From Plasmopara viticola (taxonomy: Eukaryota > Oomycota > Peronosporomycetes > Peronosporales > Peronosporaceae): a stretch of DNA of 64,000 bases. This document shows, piece by piece, positions 51,912-64,000 of the stretch. The position numbers were made by a program, and so were the translations under genes. The notes beneath the pieces were generated by a model, which was not told where the DNA came from, searched no databases, and was given only the letters and a program-made list of their open reading frames with translations. Position 1 is the first letter of the stretch; each line of letters begins with the position of its first letter. Location: positions 2,695,117 to 2,759,116 of the forward strand of contig MBPM02000002.1 of assembly GCA_001695595.3 (NCBI GenBank), written 5' to 3'.

Positions 51912-54900
51912 TGTTGTTTGTTGCAGGTCTCCAGTAGAAGGCAAAATTGAAAGGAATATACTAGGTCCTTAGTTCGCTTCTCTCCCTATGCTACCTCTAA
52001 GCCTATTCTACTAGAAGCTTCTCGAAGCTTCTCTTAGCTTCTATACGTCTATCCATACGCGCCTATACAAGATAGATACGCTCGCGCAACCTGTGCCTTA
52101 TTCTGTATCTTCAACACTCCTCCTCTCGGTCGTTCGACTTGTCTGCGTCTAGTTTTAACCCTACCAGGCCACGGGGCTTTGACAGCTTGTGCTGGTTCAC
52201 TGGTTTTGTAAGCAGGTCCGCGATCATGAGCTCCGACCGTACATAGCGCGGTTCCACGATTCTGCGACGGGTAATTTCCTTGATGAACTTTAATCGCACG
52301 TCAATGTGTTTCGACTTTAGAGATGAGGTCTCGCCTTCGATCTGACGAATAGCTGCCTGGTTATCAACATGCGTTTGTATGGCCAGAGCTGGCGTAAGTC
52401 CTACCTCTTTCACCATCTCGCATATCCCAAGAAGTTCGCGTGCTGACTCGGAAGCTGCAACAAACTCGGCCTTCAACGTAGATAATGAGACTCCTATTTG
52501 TTTCTTTGCAGACCAGCTCACAGGCATCCCATTTAAATATACCATGTTGCCTGTTAGAGACTTTCTGTCCCCCTTGTCGGCAGCGAAGTCAGCATCACTG
52601 TATGACTCTAGAGTGAATACCTTTTCGCGCATATTGTTAGCGCGCATCTCAAGCTTCATCATTTTGCTTTCACTTAGATAGCGAGCAATCCTCTTTGCTG
52701 GCCTCCAGTCTCGCACGTGTGGCGCGTGAGTTTGACGCGTCGCCTTATGGACTGCGAACGCGATGTCTGACCGCGTACATCTCGCGACCCAGAGCAAACT
52801 TCCGACGAGAGACTAAAACGAACGAATAGTTGGCTTACCTAACTCTGCGCCTCCCTGTGGCAGCACATTGCCCGGCGCGCATTCATCATAGCAGTCTTCG
52901 CCTATAGGCGTTCGCGTTGAGTTTGCCAATTCCATACCGTGTCTCGCAACAATTCGCCTATGGCCTCCTCGTGATCCAGTGCATAAGTATGCACGTTGAT
53001 CGCTACCACTCGTACGCCAAGGAACTTCGATACCGGTCCAAGGTTCTTGATCGATAGCGATGCCATCGCGACGAGAAAATTCTCCATTGCTGCAGCACCT
53101 GTTGCTGTGACAAGAAGGTCGTCGACGTAGACACCCACCACTATCAGTTCTTCTGTGTCGCGCTTGAAATATAGGCACATGTCGCTAAAACACTGCTTGA
53201 AACCTGCTTCTGTAAGCTTTGCGTGTAAAAGCTGGTTCCACAATCGTCCCGCCTGCTTCAATCCGTACAGGCTCTTCTTTGGCTGTAGTGCAACCTCGCT
53301 CGCATTGCCCACTCCAAGCGCCTTGAGCTGTTCTTCTTTGATTCTCATTCTACTTTGTACGTGCAGTAGAATTTCAAGGTGCACCTCCTTTTCGGCCTTG
53401 ACATAGGCGTTTGGGATGTCACCGTTTTTGCCGGTGTCCTAGAATCACCTTTACCGTGAACATGTCCATGACGGCGGCAAACGTAAGCCCGTAGTCAATG
53501 CCGAATACTTGTTCATTCCCACACGCGACCAATCGTGCTTTAAGACGCTCCACTTCCCCGTTCACATCGGTCTTAGTCTTGAAGACCCATTTGCTGTGCA
53601 CCATGTTAGCTTCAGCCGGTCTCTTAATCACATCCCAGACGCTGTTATCTTCAAGCGCCGAAATTTTCTCAAGCATTGCTTGTCTCCATTCTGCAGTCTT
53701 CGGGCTGCACATTGCTTCAACGTACGTTCTTGGATTTGCTTCATGAACTTGCACAACAGTCCCAATAGTATCCGCATGCTGACTTATGTCTCGTGCCGCG
53801 CGCCTTGTCACCCCACGCGTGACATGTGGTGCACGCATCCACGGCTTCTGAATTGCCGTGATCTCGTTTTTCTCAGCGGCATCTCGACTCAGCGATGTAT
53901 CCTCTTTAGTGCCATAACTATGCTGCTGCTGCTCGATCGTCTTGTTGATTGGTTCCTCGATATTTTTGACATGTTGTGTCATGATTACGACCTTGTCCTT
54001 CCGCAAATATACGCGATAACCCTTGATTTCATCGCTGCGGCCCACAATAGTGCCAACCTGTGCCCGATGCGCAAGCGAGTTCTTCCTCAGGTCGCGATAC
54101 ACCGTGCACATCGAACCAAACGCAACGATCTCGCGAAGATCAGGCACTTGCTTTGTAAGTACTTAAATTGGGCACGCATTATTAGCGTTCGCGGATGAGG
54201 AGCTTCTGTTCATAATGAACGCCGAGTACTCAACCGCATCTCCCCAGAAAAACAGCGGAAGCTTGCTTGCGAATATAATGGATCGTGCCATGTTTAGCAC
54301 TTTCCGATGCATGCGTTCAGCTTTTCCGTTTGATGCTTGGTTCCTGGCCTCGCTCACGTTCCGTGAAACGCCGACAGACTTACACAATAGATCGACATTC
54401 CGGTATTCGCCTCCACCGTCAGTTCGTAAAACGTGGACGCGGCAGTCGAAACGCTTCTCAAAGAATATCAAGAAGTGCTTGAACTTCTTTGCCGCTTCAT
54501 CCTTGGTACGCGCGAAAAAGACTCGACAGTAATTGCCTTTGTGATCAATGAGGTTGATGAGGTATCGGTTTCCCGGTCGGTCCTTTGGCGTCAGCGGCCC
54601 CTTGAGATCCGAGCAGATGACACCACCAATGTGATCTATCGGAGAGTGCATACCCCTATCCTTCTTTGGTTGTGAGTTCTTGGTTTGCTTACTTTGCGCA
54701 CACGTGATGCACACCATGCGCTTGTGGTCCGTAAGGGTGGCCAGAATTCTTGCCGATACGTCGTCGCCCCTTTCGCGAGCTGCCGACGTCCCTTCCACGA
54801 CTATGGAGATGCTTCGGCCCTTTCGCGGCCGGAGTCGAAGCTTACTGGAGTCGGTGCGCCTGACGCGTTGTCTGGTCCAGTCGTTGGGCTCATAACCTGT

Positions 54901-55103
54901 TGTTTGTTGCAGGTCTCCAGTAGAAGGCAAAGTTGAAAAGGAATGTATTAGGTCCTTAGTTCGCTTCTCTCCCTATGCTACCTCTAAGCCTATCCTACTA
55001 GAAGCTTCTCGAAGCTTCTCTTAGCTTCTATACGTCTATCCATACGCGCCTATACAAAATAGATACGCTCGCGCAACCTATGCCTTATCCTGTATCTTCA
55101 ACA
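51912..55103 (-). mobile_element. Second copia family element, internally deleted and frameshifted
   Basis: LTRs of 205-206 bp (51912-52116 and 54898-55103), each TGTTG...CAACA in both orientations, differ at about eight positions (roughly 96% identical by eye). Flanks TGAAC and TGGAC are a target duplication with one mismatch; arm A shows the uninterrupted site (GTATGAACCACTCG). Primer-binding site GGTTATGAGCCC lies next to the 5' LTR. After ~30 codons of Gag start, most of gag and the protease are missing. Remaining parts: integrase (54163-54860, HIGGVICSDLKGP, RTDGGGEY), RT in broken frames (53419-54147, 52902-53384 with VGVYVDDLLV), and RNase H (52111-52797, SYSDADFAADKG). Not autonomous. 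Confidence 0.93.
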
Positions 55104-55108
55104 TGGAC

Positions 55109-55975
55109 CACTCTCGTCTCTGCACCAACGTTCGCTGTTACGACCTTAAAGACAGTACTTGGTGAAGCATGCTTACGAAGATAGGCCCCGAACATTTGAC
55201 CCATTATATACACGATTTTTCTGTCGGACGTCGTACACCTTGCGGAAGGAAAAACGTACGACAAATTCTTGACCTTAGGCGTATCGCGAGAAATGCCTTA
55301 TTCCTCTTGGCCCCAAATGAAGAAGGGACGAGATCAAGTGTTGATGATGAGTTGTATTTTGCCAACTCAAGTTGCAACCGACCTCTCTTCTAAATGTCAA
55401 AAATCGCACAAATCGAAAGAAGTAAAAGATCTCGCACCTAGGTAATGTCAAGCGAATTATCGGCTTGCTAATACTGAAACTGTGGTTGCCGAACCTGCTG
55501 CAGAGAGCGAGATGAATACTTTAGCTGATGACTCCGATAATACCGTATCAAACATAAACGCAAGCGCTTGCTTTGCACTTTGCGACGATATGAGCCATGA
55601 TTCTCTGAAGATTGGATGAGGTCACTGACTGGTATAAGCGGAAGGCTGTGATTAAGGCTGCAATCATTACCCGAAAGCAAATCGCTCGCAAAACGCAGAA
55701 ATACTCGACAAATTATGATTCAATAGGGTGGAAGTGGGACCCGGTCATAAGAGGGGCCTCAAAGATGAGATCACGCACATCAAGGCATGGTGGCTTGCAC
55801 AGAACTTCACACAACATTTTTGAGATTCATTATTTTGACATGTAAAGCTCAACGTCACAAAGCGCACGAGCAGTCATTGAAGCTATCACTTATGACGTCG
55901 AGCTCTACGTGGAAGCCTTCGATGAATCACATGTCGAGGAAATTTTTTTGAGGCATCCGTGTGTGAACATTGAGA
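55109..55975. other. Outer part of arm B, decayed ORF remnants
   Basis: Partner of 28228-29090. Contains broken frames such as GRKNVRQILDLRRIARN (about 55250) and DVELYVEAFDESHVEE (about 55900). Unknown family, several stops. Confidence 0.35.
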
Positions 55976-56259
55976 TTTTGTTCTCGTGGACTACGATTTG
56001 TATTGGAACCTCGTTATTCACGTAATATATTTTGTATGTATACTACTATTCTATACGGTGAGATTGCAAGTTACGAGAAATCCTAGGTAAGCGATCATAG
56101 AGCTGCAAAGTTTTCTTTTATTTTTAGGAAATTCGCACACTAAAATGTCATTAAATTTATACTATAATTTTAGCTTCCCCTCAATGGTCTTTCTTTTTAT
56201 GGCCGAGAAATTTACAAAAATCATGCGCCTCACAGCCTTTTAGCTCTGCGAAGTGCTAT

Positions 56260-57130
56260 ATGGAGGCTAAACAACTACAAGACTACATCTGGGTATTGCG
56301 TATGATTCGAGGAATCTTCCGAAACTTTGCTGTGACTTCAGCAGCTATTATGACAGATCGCGAGTATGTATCAATGCGCGCACTTGATGACGTTTTTCAT
56401 GAGCCAACTTTCTTTTCTACCGCTGGAACATTGCCACTTATATCTTTGCCAAGACTCTCAAAATCCTAGCCTCGGACAATGCCTTTTTAAGAGCGTCATA
56501 AGACATGGGCAATTTTCTTACAGAGCGATAAAAGGGAAAAATATGATCGAGAACTGACGGCAATGCACCAAACAGTGCCCAGCCATGTCAAGTTGGAGGA
56601 AATTTGGTTGATTTGCATAAATAGATTTGTGACTGCCTTACGCGTGAAAAGCAGCACTACAACCATACATTCACGTCGAAAGCTGGCAGCGCGCACGTCG
56701 CTCTAAAAGGTGGATTGAATGCTCGCAAGGCAATGTGGACAGTGCTTGTCGGCTTGTCTGCGACGAACAGTTGGCGACTATAAGACTGCAAGAAAGCGAG
56801 CAACCGCTAAAATGAGATATGGAATGTTCTTTGCGAACTTTTTGGGAATATGTAGCGGAACTGAAGTCTGTATACGCGCAGTATGATGCTAGCCTTCCTG
56901 CTTGCTCGAGCTGTCCAGGCAAGTTGACATTCAATTCCCTGCATTCTTCAAAGCACCAATTTAAATCAAGAACATCCCCCTTTGTGCGGGAAGATTTCGA
57001 CGCGCATTGGTGGTCGATACAGCCAGATCAAGCACAACAACAGCTGCAGAATGACAAATCGCAGAGCATCGAGGACGTTTTTAAGCGCTTAAGGAAAGGA
57101 CAACGCATAAACATCCTCCGACGTTATTGA
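56260..57130 (+). pseudogene. MULE/FAR1-like transposase pseudogene
   Basis: Pieces in successive frames follow MULE order. First is LQDYIWVLRMIRGIFRNF with AAIMTDREYVSMRALDDVFH, containing the catalytic-region Asp-Arg-Glu (56260-56410). Then comes FYRWNIATYIFAKTL, matching the CxWHI...K step with the Cys and His lost. Next is a TSRxES-like stretch YIHVESWQRARRSKRWIECS (about 56670), followed by the C-terminal FVREDFDAHWWSIQP (about 56990). Many stops. It is of a different lineage from the 17 kb MULE, which has a clear SWIM/CCHC end. Confidence 0.55.
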
Positions 57131-59433
57131 CTGATTGAGATAGCACTGCCTTTTGTTGTCGAACACTTTTGGATCATACTGATCTTCTCCCGACTGAGGA
57201 AGTCCAAAAGTCTATCGATATTGCTCGATCAATCGGCGCTTGCGGGAGACCAATAGCATCATAGAGCTCCACGACAGCCTGGGCACACCATACGATCTTG
57301 TCGCCAAGCTCCTATCGCCACCGTTCCCGTTGCTGCTGTGCGGTCACAATCTCTTGTTGTTTCACTTGCGTTCAATCCTGACAACCTGGGCCATGCCGAC
57401 GATTCTAATATTTTGGATGGCCCGCAATGGAGAGCGACACACAGCATTCGTTCTTGGTAGCTTCAGTTAGAGCCAGCCAAAGGCAGATTTGGTGTCGATA
57501 GCGTCCAAAATGAATTTAATGTCGATATATACTTCAATGTCAATGTCAGTATTCGATGGTGATGGACCTTACCTTTTGAAATACAAAAACGGTGTTCGTC
57601 GAACCTATGCTTATATTTCTTAACAAAGCCTCTAAGTCCTGTGTACAAAAGCAAACACTTGATCATAAATGATCTTGCAGTAAAACTACGTTTGCGTCTT
57701 TGCTCTCTATTTACAACTTGCTTTAGCCACAGCCGACCATGGGCCGATAAAGCATGAATAAAGGTTCTCTTTGACAACCTATAGGTATTAAACGGAAAAC
57801 TAATCGAGTATCGTAACGATTCCAAAAAAAATAGCATGCATCGGCATAGCCATATGCTAAAGCAAATATCTCAAAGAAAGTAAGATAAGATTTTCAGATG
57901 CTTTAGAATTCGGATATTTCATAACTTGCTGGATACCTAGTCAATGACTTAATGGGGCGACTGTGTTGCAGTCCGTAGGGACAACAACGAGTCCTGTGGC
58001 TTGACGGTTTACTTGCTGCGCGAGTGAAACGCATCTAATGTATCTGCTAATAAGTCAAACGTGAAAACTCGTTGAATATGATATAACTGGGGATAAAACC
58101 GAGGAAAAATTAATCCACGGTAGACGGACCAGAAAATGGGCATGGACGTACATTGCCTTCGTATGTCTCCACGGAGCCGCTTAAGAAGTGGCTATGGTCT
58201 CCCAGGATCAACTGGTTGAGTACAATGACTTCATCACGGCGGCTATGTTAAACATTAGACTTTGATGAATAGATGCTGTGTACAAAGATTGACGATGGCA
58301 AATTTGTGTGATAAAATTCACTTTCACACTGCATTTATTGCACACTTCCCCTCAAGTTTCTGACTGCATTGTGTATTTCTTTTTTTAAGACATCAAGACG
58401 AAGTGATCGCAAGTCACAAGTGCGTCATGACCGGTCGGCTGCCCTACAACATAAGTGGCTTAAAAGATCGAATCACTTTCTTTACTCGACGTCAAGCTGT
58501 TGGTTGGCTGATCGGCTGACTCAGCAGTTGTATTCTCTAGTCTGTCGTGGTCGAGCTCAAGCCAGCACTTTCCATCTTCGATCGAACCAAGCGTGTTTTA
58601 AAAAGATATAATTGAACTATGAAGGTCCATTTGCTGCTTCTGATGCTCGTGCAAAGATTGGCTTGTTTAGACTCGTTCTAATTAGGTCAATCAGTAAGTG
58701 ACACAGCGACTTACAAAAAAAGGTTTTTGGTCAAAAGAGCAAGGATGGCAATGATTGCTGTAGTAATTGCTCGTCAAACTAGAGAAGGAGCGGCTGTATG
58801 GACGACGCCCACGAAAGGATAGCAACTTATAATGTGTACATATAGAGTCTGTGCTGAGGACACTAGCGACAATTACAAGACAGCAAGGCAAGCACGGAGA
58901 AATGCGAAGCGCTTTTGACATGTAAGACGACAACTTTGACCACTTTAATTTCTGTTGCTGCTACAATTTTTTTGCATTTGCTAAAGTCTGATACGAAGTA
59001 GTTTATACAACCAAGTAACACTGACTTGAACCGACGGTAACAAATGCACTATTCGCTACCTCAATATAGGTGATGAAGAATCCTTAGTGAGATGTGACTT
59101 GCGTCAAAACGATTTTAGTTCAGGTAATTTTTACATCTTTTAACGTGATCGAGAAGTTTTCGAATGCGCAATGGTTGGTTTATTAAATACTGCGCGATTT
59201 TATCGCGGTTGCGTTTAGTGAGCGATTTTGAAAAGCTTTTTATCGATAGTAAATTTGTGCTCAAGGTATCTATTGACCAAATCTACTGATAGTTGCTCAT
59301 TGACGAGCTCTTTGCTGTGATTTCTCCGCCATACAAGGATCCATAAGCTTAACAAGCACCGCTCCACTGATGGAAGCGTCGCTGCAGATGTGGTGTACAT
59401 GTGATTCGATTGCTTTATTTCTGTGAAAAAAAC
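57131..59433. other. Gene-poor AT-rich spacer
   Basis: No coding or RNA feature supported on either strand; ORFs up to ~124 codons (57463-57837 minus) lack motifs. Confidence 0.4.
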
Positions 59434-62400
59434 TGTTGAAGATACGACGCCTCGACTAGCAGTAATGTACCGGTAAGCTACCGGTTCGATTCCGGTCAAC
59501 GTTGCGACCAAGCAACAGAGGCGTCGTGTGTACAGGTGCACGCAGGATGGTTGCGCCCGGATGGGAATATGATTACGCTCGGACGGTAAGTCGTTATTAG
59601 CTCCAATTAATACGGGGTTAAGAGGTAGCAAGTAGTAGCACACTTAGAACCTTATATAAATATTCACTTGACAATCTACCATCTAGTGCTCACTTTGACC
59701 TTTAACCTAGGTGATGCGTCCAAGCCCTGCAACCTCTGCTCCCGGCTCTGCCTTCGCAATAGACATCCCTTCCTCCAGTCGAATCAACATATTCGATGGA
59801 GCCAAATTTCACACATGGAAGTTCAAGATGCGGATGGTGCTCGAGGAACGCGATCTGTGGAAGGTCGTTTCCGAGGAAGTCAAGCTTGAGCGCTGCCTCA
59901 CCACGCTGGACCAAGTCGCTTTTAGGAGAAAATCGCACAAGGCCATGGCGATCATCTGTCTTGCGATGGAAGATTTGCAACTGCCATTGGTCCGGTCGGC
60001 TGATGGTGGGCATGATGCATGGTCGCGTCTGACGTTGCATTTCGAGAAGAGGATTTTGGCCGATAAGCTCTTTCTTCGTCGACGCTTCTTCATGTTAATG
60101 ATGGGTGAAGGTGATGACATGTTGGGGCAAATTAACAAGATCAAGACGCTGGCGGAACAGCTCGATGCGGTCGAAGCTCCGGTCAGCGAAGACGACTTGA
60201 TCATGACGCTTCTGGCTAGTTAAAACAACTCGTTTGTGTCTCTGATTACGGCATTGGAGTATCGATCAGATTTGCTAACGTGGGAGCTCGTAACGTCTCG
60301 ACTACCACACGAGGACATGAAGCGCAGGGAACAAGGTGGTGACGTCGATGGAACAACGCACACGCAAGGTCAAGCGTTTATGTCAAGCGACAACGGACGG
60401 CGTAAGGGTCGTCAACCACCGATGAAGGCCAAAACGGTCTGTCATTATTGCGGTGAAAGCAGGCATTGGATCGCCAAGTGTCTTGTAAGGACTCGCGAAA
60501 AAGCGGAGCGGCAGCGACCGCAGCCTGCGAACATCACGCAGCTTGGAGAAGACATTTCCTATTTTCGGCTGTTGTCGACGCTAAGGACAGCTGCGTGTGG
60601 CTGATTGACTCGAGTGCAACGCATCACATGACGTACTCCAAAAATAACATGCATGACTACAATTATTTTCCCATTGGACGTGCATCTTGCTGACGACGGT
60701 GTCGTTTAAGCAGTTGGTCCGGGTGACACTGTCATGCCTATGACAACTCCGCGTGGGATGAAGAAAGGTTTGCTTGCGAACGTGTTACATATCCTCAAGC
60801 TTTCGTGCAACTTGTTTTCCGTTGGCAGATTTACTAAGGATGTCAGCCCGGTAACGTTTGAAGGCGAAGGGAACACGCGCAAGCAAAGAACATTCGTTGG
60901 AAAAATTGGCTCCCGAGAAGGTAAAGTTTTGTTTAAGTTGTGCATGAAGCCAACTCTAACGCACGGGGAAAATGTGGCGAGTCCGTCGGGATGCCATGGG
61001 GACACGAATTCGTACCTCTGGCACCTTCAACTTGACCACTTTGGCCATGCTGGCCTTTTTGGTATTATCAAAATGGCTATGGCACTGGAATCGACTTGAC
61101 TTCGGTGAGCCAGTGGGAGCTCTGCAACGGTTGCGCGCTCGGTAAACAGACAAGGGTGAGCTTGATGAAGTCATCCCCAAGTCGCTTCAAAGAAGTGCTG
61201 GAAGCCATACACAGTGACGTTTGTGGGCCGATGCAAACACCAACTTTCGGCGGCAAGCGCTATTTCGTCACATTTATGGACGAAAAACCGCCTTTTTGCA
61301 TATTTTTTTATGCTGAAAAGAAAACTTGAGGTGGCCAACGAGTTTGTCAAATTCGTTGCATTGACCAAGACACAGACAAACAAGCGTGTCAAGACAATTC
61401 GATGTGACGATGGTGGCGAATATATTTTTGGTGCAATGACCAAGTTCTGTGCAAAACGTAGCATTATCCAAAACTTTACGCTCTCGTACACTCCTCAGCT
61501 GAATGGGATAGCCAAACGGACGAATAGTACGCTTGTGGAATTGCCCGCTGCATGATGAAAAATGCTGGCTTACCCAAGTCATACTAGGGTGAAGCAGTGA
61601 TGACAGCCACACTTTTTCGGAATCGGTGTCCAACGCGTGTTGCCAATCACGACAAGTCGCCGCACAAAGTTTAAACAGGCAAGAAATCACTGCTAGTGAA
61701 TCTCAAGATATTCGGCTGCCATGCGTACGTTCAAGTTCCAAAAGAAAAGCGATCCAAGTTGGACGCTCGATCAGTACGCTGTCGGATATTCAGAGCATAG
61801 AAAGGCGTACCGTTTTCAAGAAGTGGATAGCGGTCGTTTGTTGGTTGGCCGCTATGCACAATTTATGGAGGACATTTTTGATGGCGGAAGACAGAAGGTC
61901 AAGAGTGAAGTAGTTGTTCTAGATGATAAAATAAGTGATGATTCTTCGCAGCCCGATGACACCGACTACGAAAATGAAGAGACGACTCTAGACAATGGGT
62001 TTGAGAAAGGCAGCAAGCGACATCAACAGACTCAGTCGCTAGAGCAAGCTGCAGACATTACACGACCCAAGTGCTCCAGCCGGTATCAGTCGCTGGATGA
62101 GATGTTTGTGACGGCATAAGACTTCGGGGCTGCTTTTGTCGTTGATCCAGTGAGAGAAATGCCGACCACGTTCAAGTCGGCGATGTTTGGTGGCAAAAGG
62201 CTTTTCACAAAAGCATCACATTGGCTACGAGGAGACCTTTGTGCCCGTTGCCAAGTTTACTCTGATCAGGATGTTGCTCAATTTGGCGGCCAAGCACAGT
62301 CTTATCTTTTATCAGATGGATGTGTAAACGGCTTTCCTCAATAGTTTGCTTGATGAGGACATCTACATGGTGCAGCCGGATGGATTCAGCAACGACATTC

Positions 62401-63849
62401 ACCCGGACTATGTGTGCAACCTTCAGCGATCATTGTATGGACATAAGCAGTCGCCCGAATGTGGAACAAGACAATCGACGATTTCATGCTTGTACTGGAC
62501 TTCAAGAAGTGCGAGTCAGACCACTGCGTCTATATAAAACGTGACGATCAAGACATGATTTGTGTCACGCTTTACGTCGACGACTCGATTCTCGCAGGCA
62601 GCTGCGACAAGATGCTCCGAGATACCAAGCGAGTGCTCAGTAAACATTTCGAAATGGCCGACATGGGCAAGCTCAGCTATTCTTGGAATGAAGATTATGC
62701 AAGACACTGATAGAGGGACAGTCATGATGCAACAGACCAAGTTTACGGACGACATCCATCAGAAATTCAAGATGGACAACAGCACGTCCGTACGGGCGCC
62801 ACAAGATGTAGTCCTCAAGCTGACCAAGTCAATGGGTGAAGGTGGTTGCAAACACGATGTGACAATGGCGGGTGTGCCGTACCGGAACGTTGTGGGCTGC
62901 CTCATCTATCTTATGATCGGCACACGTTCGGACCTTGCAGCAGTGGGAGTGCTTAGCCAAATTGCTGCGGACCCGTGCCCGACACATTGGCAAGCTCTCA
63001 AAAGGATCTTTCGCTTCATCCGAGGCACAAAGACGCACAGTATCGAGTTTTGAGCAAGATACGATAAAGGTTTCCAAGGATACTCGGATGCGGACTCGGC
63101 CGGGGATTCCGGATCAAGACGAAGAACAAGTGGCTATGCATGCATGATGAGCGGAGGGTGTGTCAGCTGAGAGAGCAAGAAACAGCAAACGGTGGCGCTA
63201 TCGTCGACAGAGGCTGAGTACATGGCGCTTTTGAAAGCAATTCAAGAGGCAGTATGGCTCAAGGTGTTGCTATGCGAGCTTGGCGAGATGGTGGAAAACG
63301 AAGCGGTGAAGATCTACAAGGACAATCAAGGTTCCATCGTGTTGGCCAAAAATCCTGAATTTCACAGGCGCACCAAGCATATCGACATCCGCTACCCCTT
63401 CGTGCGTTAGAAAGTAGAAGACGATCAAGTCATGGTGCTATATTGTCCGACGCACGACATGCTTGCTGATATCGTGATTAAGCCAAATACTGCTGTCCAG
63501 TTCTAACCCTTCGGAACAAGCTGAGCATCAAGTCTTTAAGTGCTGACGAGTCAAGTGGGAGTGTTGAAGATACGATGCCTCGACTAGCCGTAATTTACCG
63601 GTAAGCTACCCGTTCGATTCCGGTCAACGTTGCGACCAAGCAACAGTGACGTCATGGCCAGGCGGGTGTACACGCGTGCGCAAGATGATTGCGCTCGGAT
63701 GGGAAAATGATTACGTCCGGATAGCAAGTCGTTCTGATTGGCTTATATTAATGATTGGCTTAGAGGTAGCAAGTAGTTGCGAATTAAAGACCTTTTAAAT
63801 ATATTCACTTTGCATTCTACCATCGAGTGCCCACTTCGACTCTACATTA
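59434..63849 (+). mobile_element. Old degenerate copia element of the same family as the 43.8 kb element
   Basis: LTRs of about 276-288 bp (59434-59709 and 63562-63849, starting TGTTGAAGATACGA) have diverged visibly. A decayed primer-binding site GGTGATGCGTCC (59710-59721) again contains the gag ATG. Gag (59715-60223, then 60236 on), knuckle CHYCGESRHWIAKC, protease WLIDSSATHHMTY (Gly of DSG lost), integrase ([15 protein letters not shown]), RT (DEDIYMVQPDGF; LYVDDSILAG) and RNase H ([13 protein letters not shown]) follow in several frames with stops. The purine tract AAGTGGGAG precedes the 3' LTR. No matching target duplication was found. Non-functional. Confidence 0.93.
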
Positions 63850-63854
63850 ATGAC

Positions 63855-64000
63855 GACGTAACTACCAGAGAGGTCAATGCAATTAATTGAGCCAGTAGCT
63901 CTTTTTTCTAGGATTGGATGACCAATTATAGCGAAGTCATCCACAAACAGTAGGACAGCACATGTTCGTCCTCGTAGACACTTGACCTTATATTCTTTCC
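63855..64000 (-). mobile_element. Reverse-transcriptase fragment of another retroelement at the window edge
   Basis: The minus strand reads EYKVKCLRGRTCAVLLFVDD followed by FAIIGHPILEK. FVDD sits in the setting of the copia-type YVDD catalytic motif. The element continues beyond 64000. It lies directly beside the end of the 63.56 kb LTR, which may therefore have inserted into it. Confidence 0.5.

Larger units (their letters stand above)
48508..55975. repeat. Arm B of the inverted segmental duplication
   Basis: Reverse-complement partner of 28228-32660, interrupted by the copia at 51912-55103. The inner limit (48508, GTATTCAGACGTTAAA) falls inside CAF1B exon 1. Here the gene continues normally, whereas arm A stops, so arm B is the parental locus for CAF1B. 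Confidence 0.9.

Overview
The window looks like a repeat-rich oomycete (water mould) nuclear genome. The support is Crinkler (CRN) effector genes with LFLAK/HVLVVVP motifs, short (45-110 nt) GT-AG introns, a protein-only RNase P, and Ty1/copia, LINE and MULE debris typical of such genomes. The genus cannot be fixed from sequence alone.

Layout. 1-6.2 kb is conserved genic DNA: the 5' part of a GMC (choline-dehydrogenase-type) oxidoreductase on the minus strand, a small membrane-protein ORF, and an intact valyl-tRNA synthetase. 6.8-10.4 kb is a graveyard of three decayed CRN genes (a kinase type, an inverted N-terminal half, and an NTPase/nuclease type). 11.8-12.5 kb holds two short LINE-derived elements. 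12.5-16.7 kb is AT-rich with no recognisable gene. A MULE transposase pseudogene (16.7-17.9 kb) precedes a six-exon PRORP gene (18.2-20.0 kb) and an uncharacterised multi-exon gene ending at 23.05 kb. 23.7-27.6 kb carries LINE copies and a frameshifted unknown gene. A ketol-acid reductoisomerase fragment lies at 27.6-28.0 kb.

The centre is a large inverted segmental duplication: arm A is 28.2-32.7 kb and arm B is 48.5-56.0 kb. Each arm carries an emp24/p24 gene head-to-head with a four-helix membrane protein gene and the 3' part of a chromatin assembly factor 1 p60 (CAF1B-like) gene. p24 and the membrane protein stayed intact in both arms. The CAF1B copy in arm A is dead and carries a tRNA-derived SINE. 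The full CAF1B gene in arm B is split by an intact, apparently very young copia element with identical 145-bp LTRs.

Between the arms (33-43.6 kb) lies the most interesting part: an array in which CRN genes with HNH-nuclease C-termini alternate with pieces of an endogenous Polinton-like or virophage-like DNA virus (capsid-like gene, adenain-like protease, D5-like winged-helix protein). The last unit is amplified as a nearly perfect 2,878-bp tandem duplication. CRN copies, including decayed ones, share a palindromic upstream module.

The right end (51.9-64 kb) is retrotransposon territory: a gag-deleted copia inside arm B, a MULE pseudogene, an old degenerate copia related to the young one, and the edge of another reverse-transcriptase fragment.

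The intact housekeeping genes (VARS, PRORP, p24) contrast with a fast-evolving effector and virus array bounded by inverted repeats, a layout that suggests effector birth by segmental duplication and domain shuffling.
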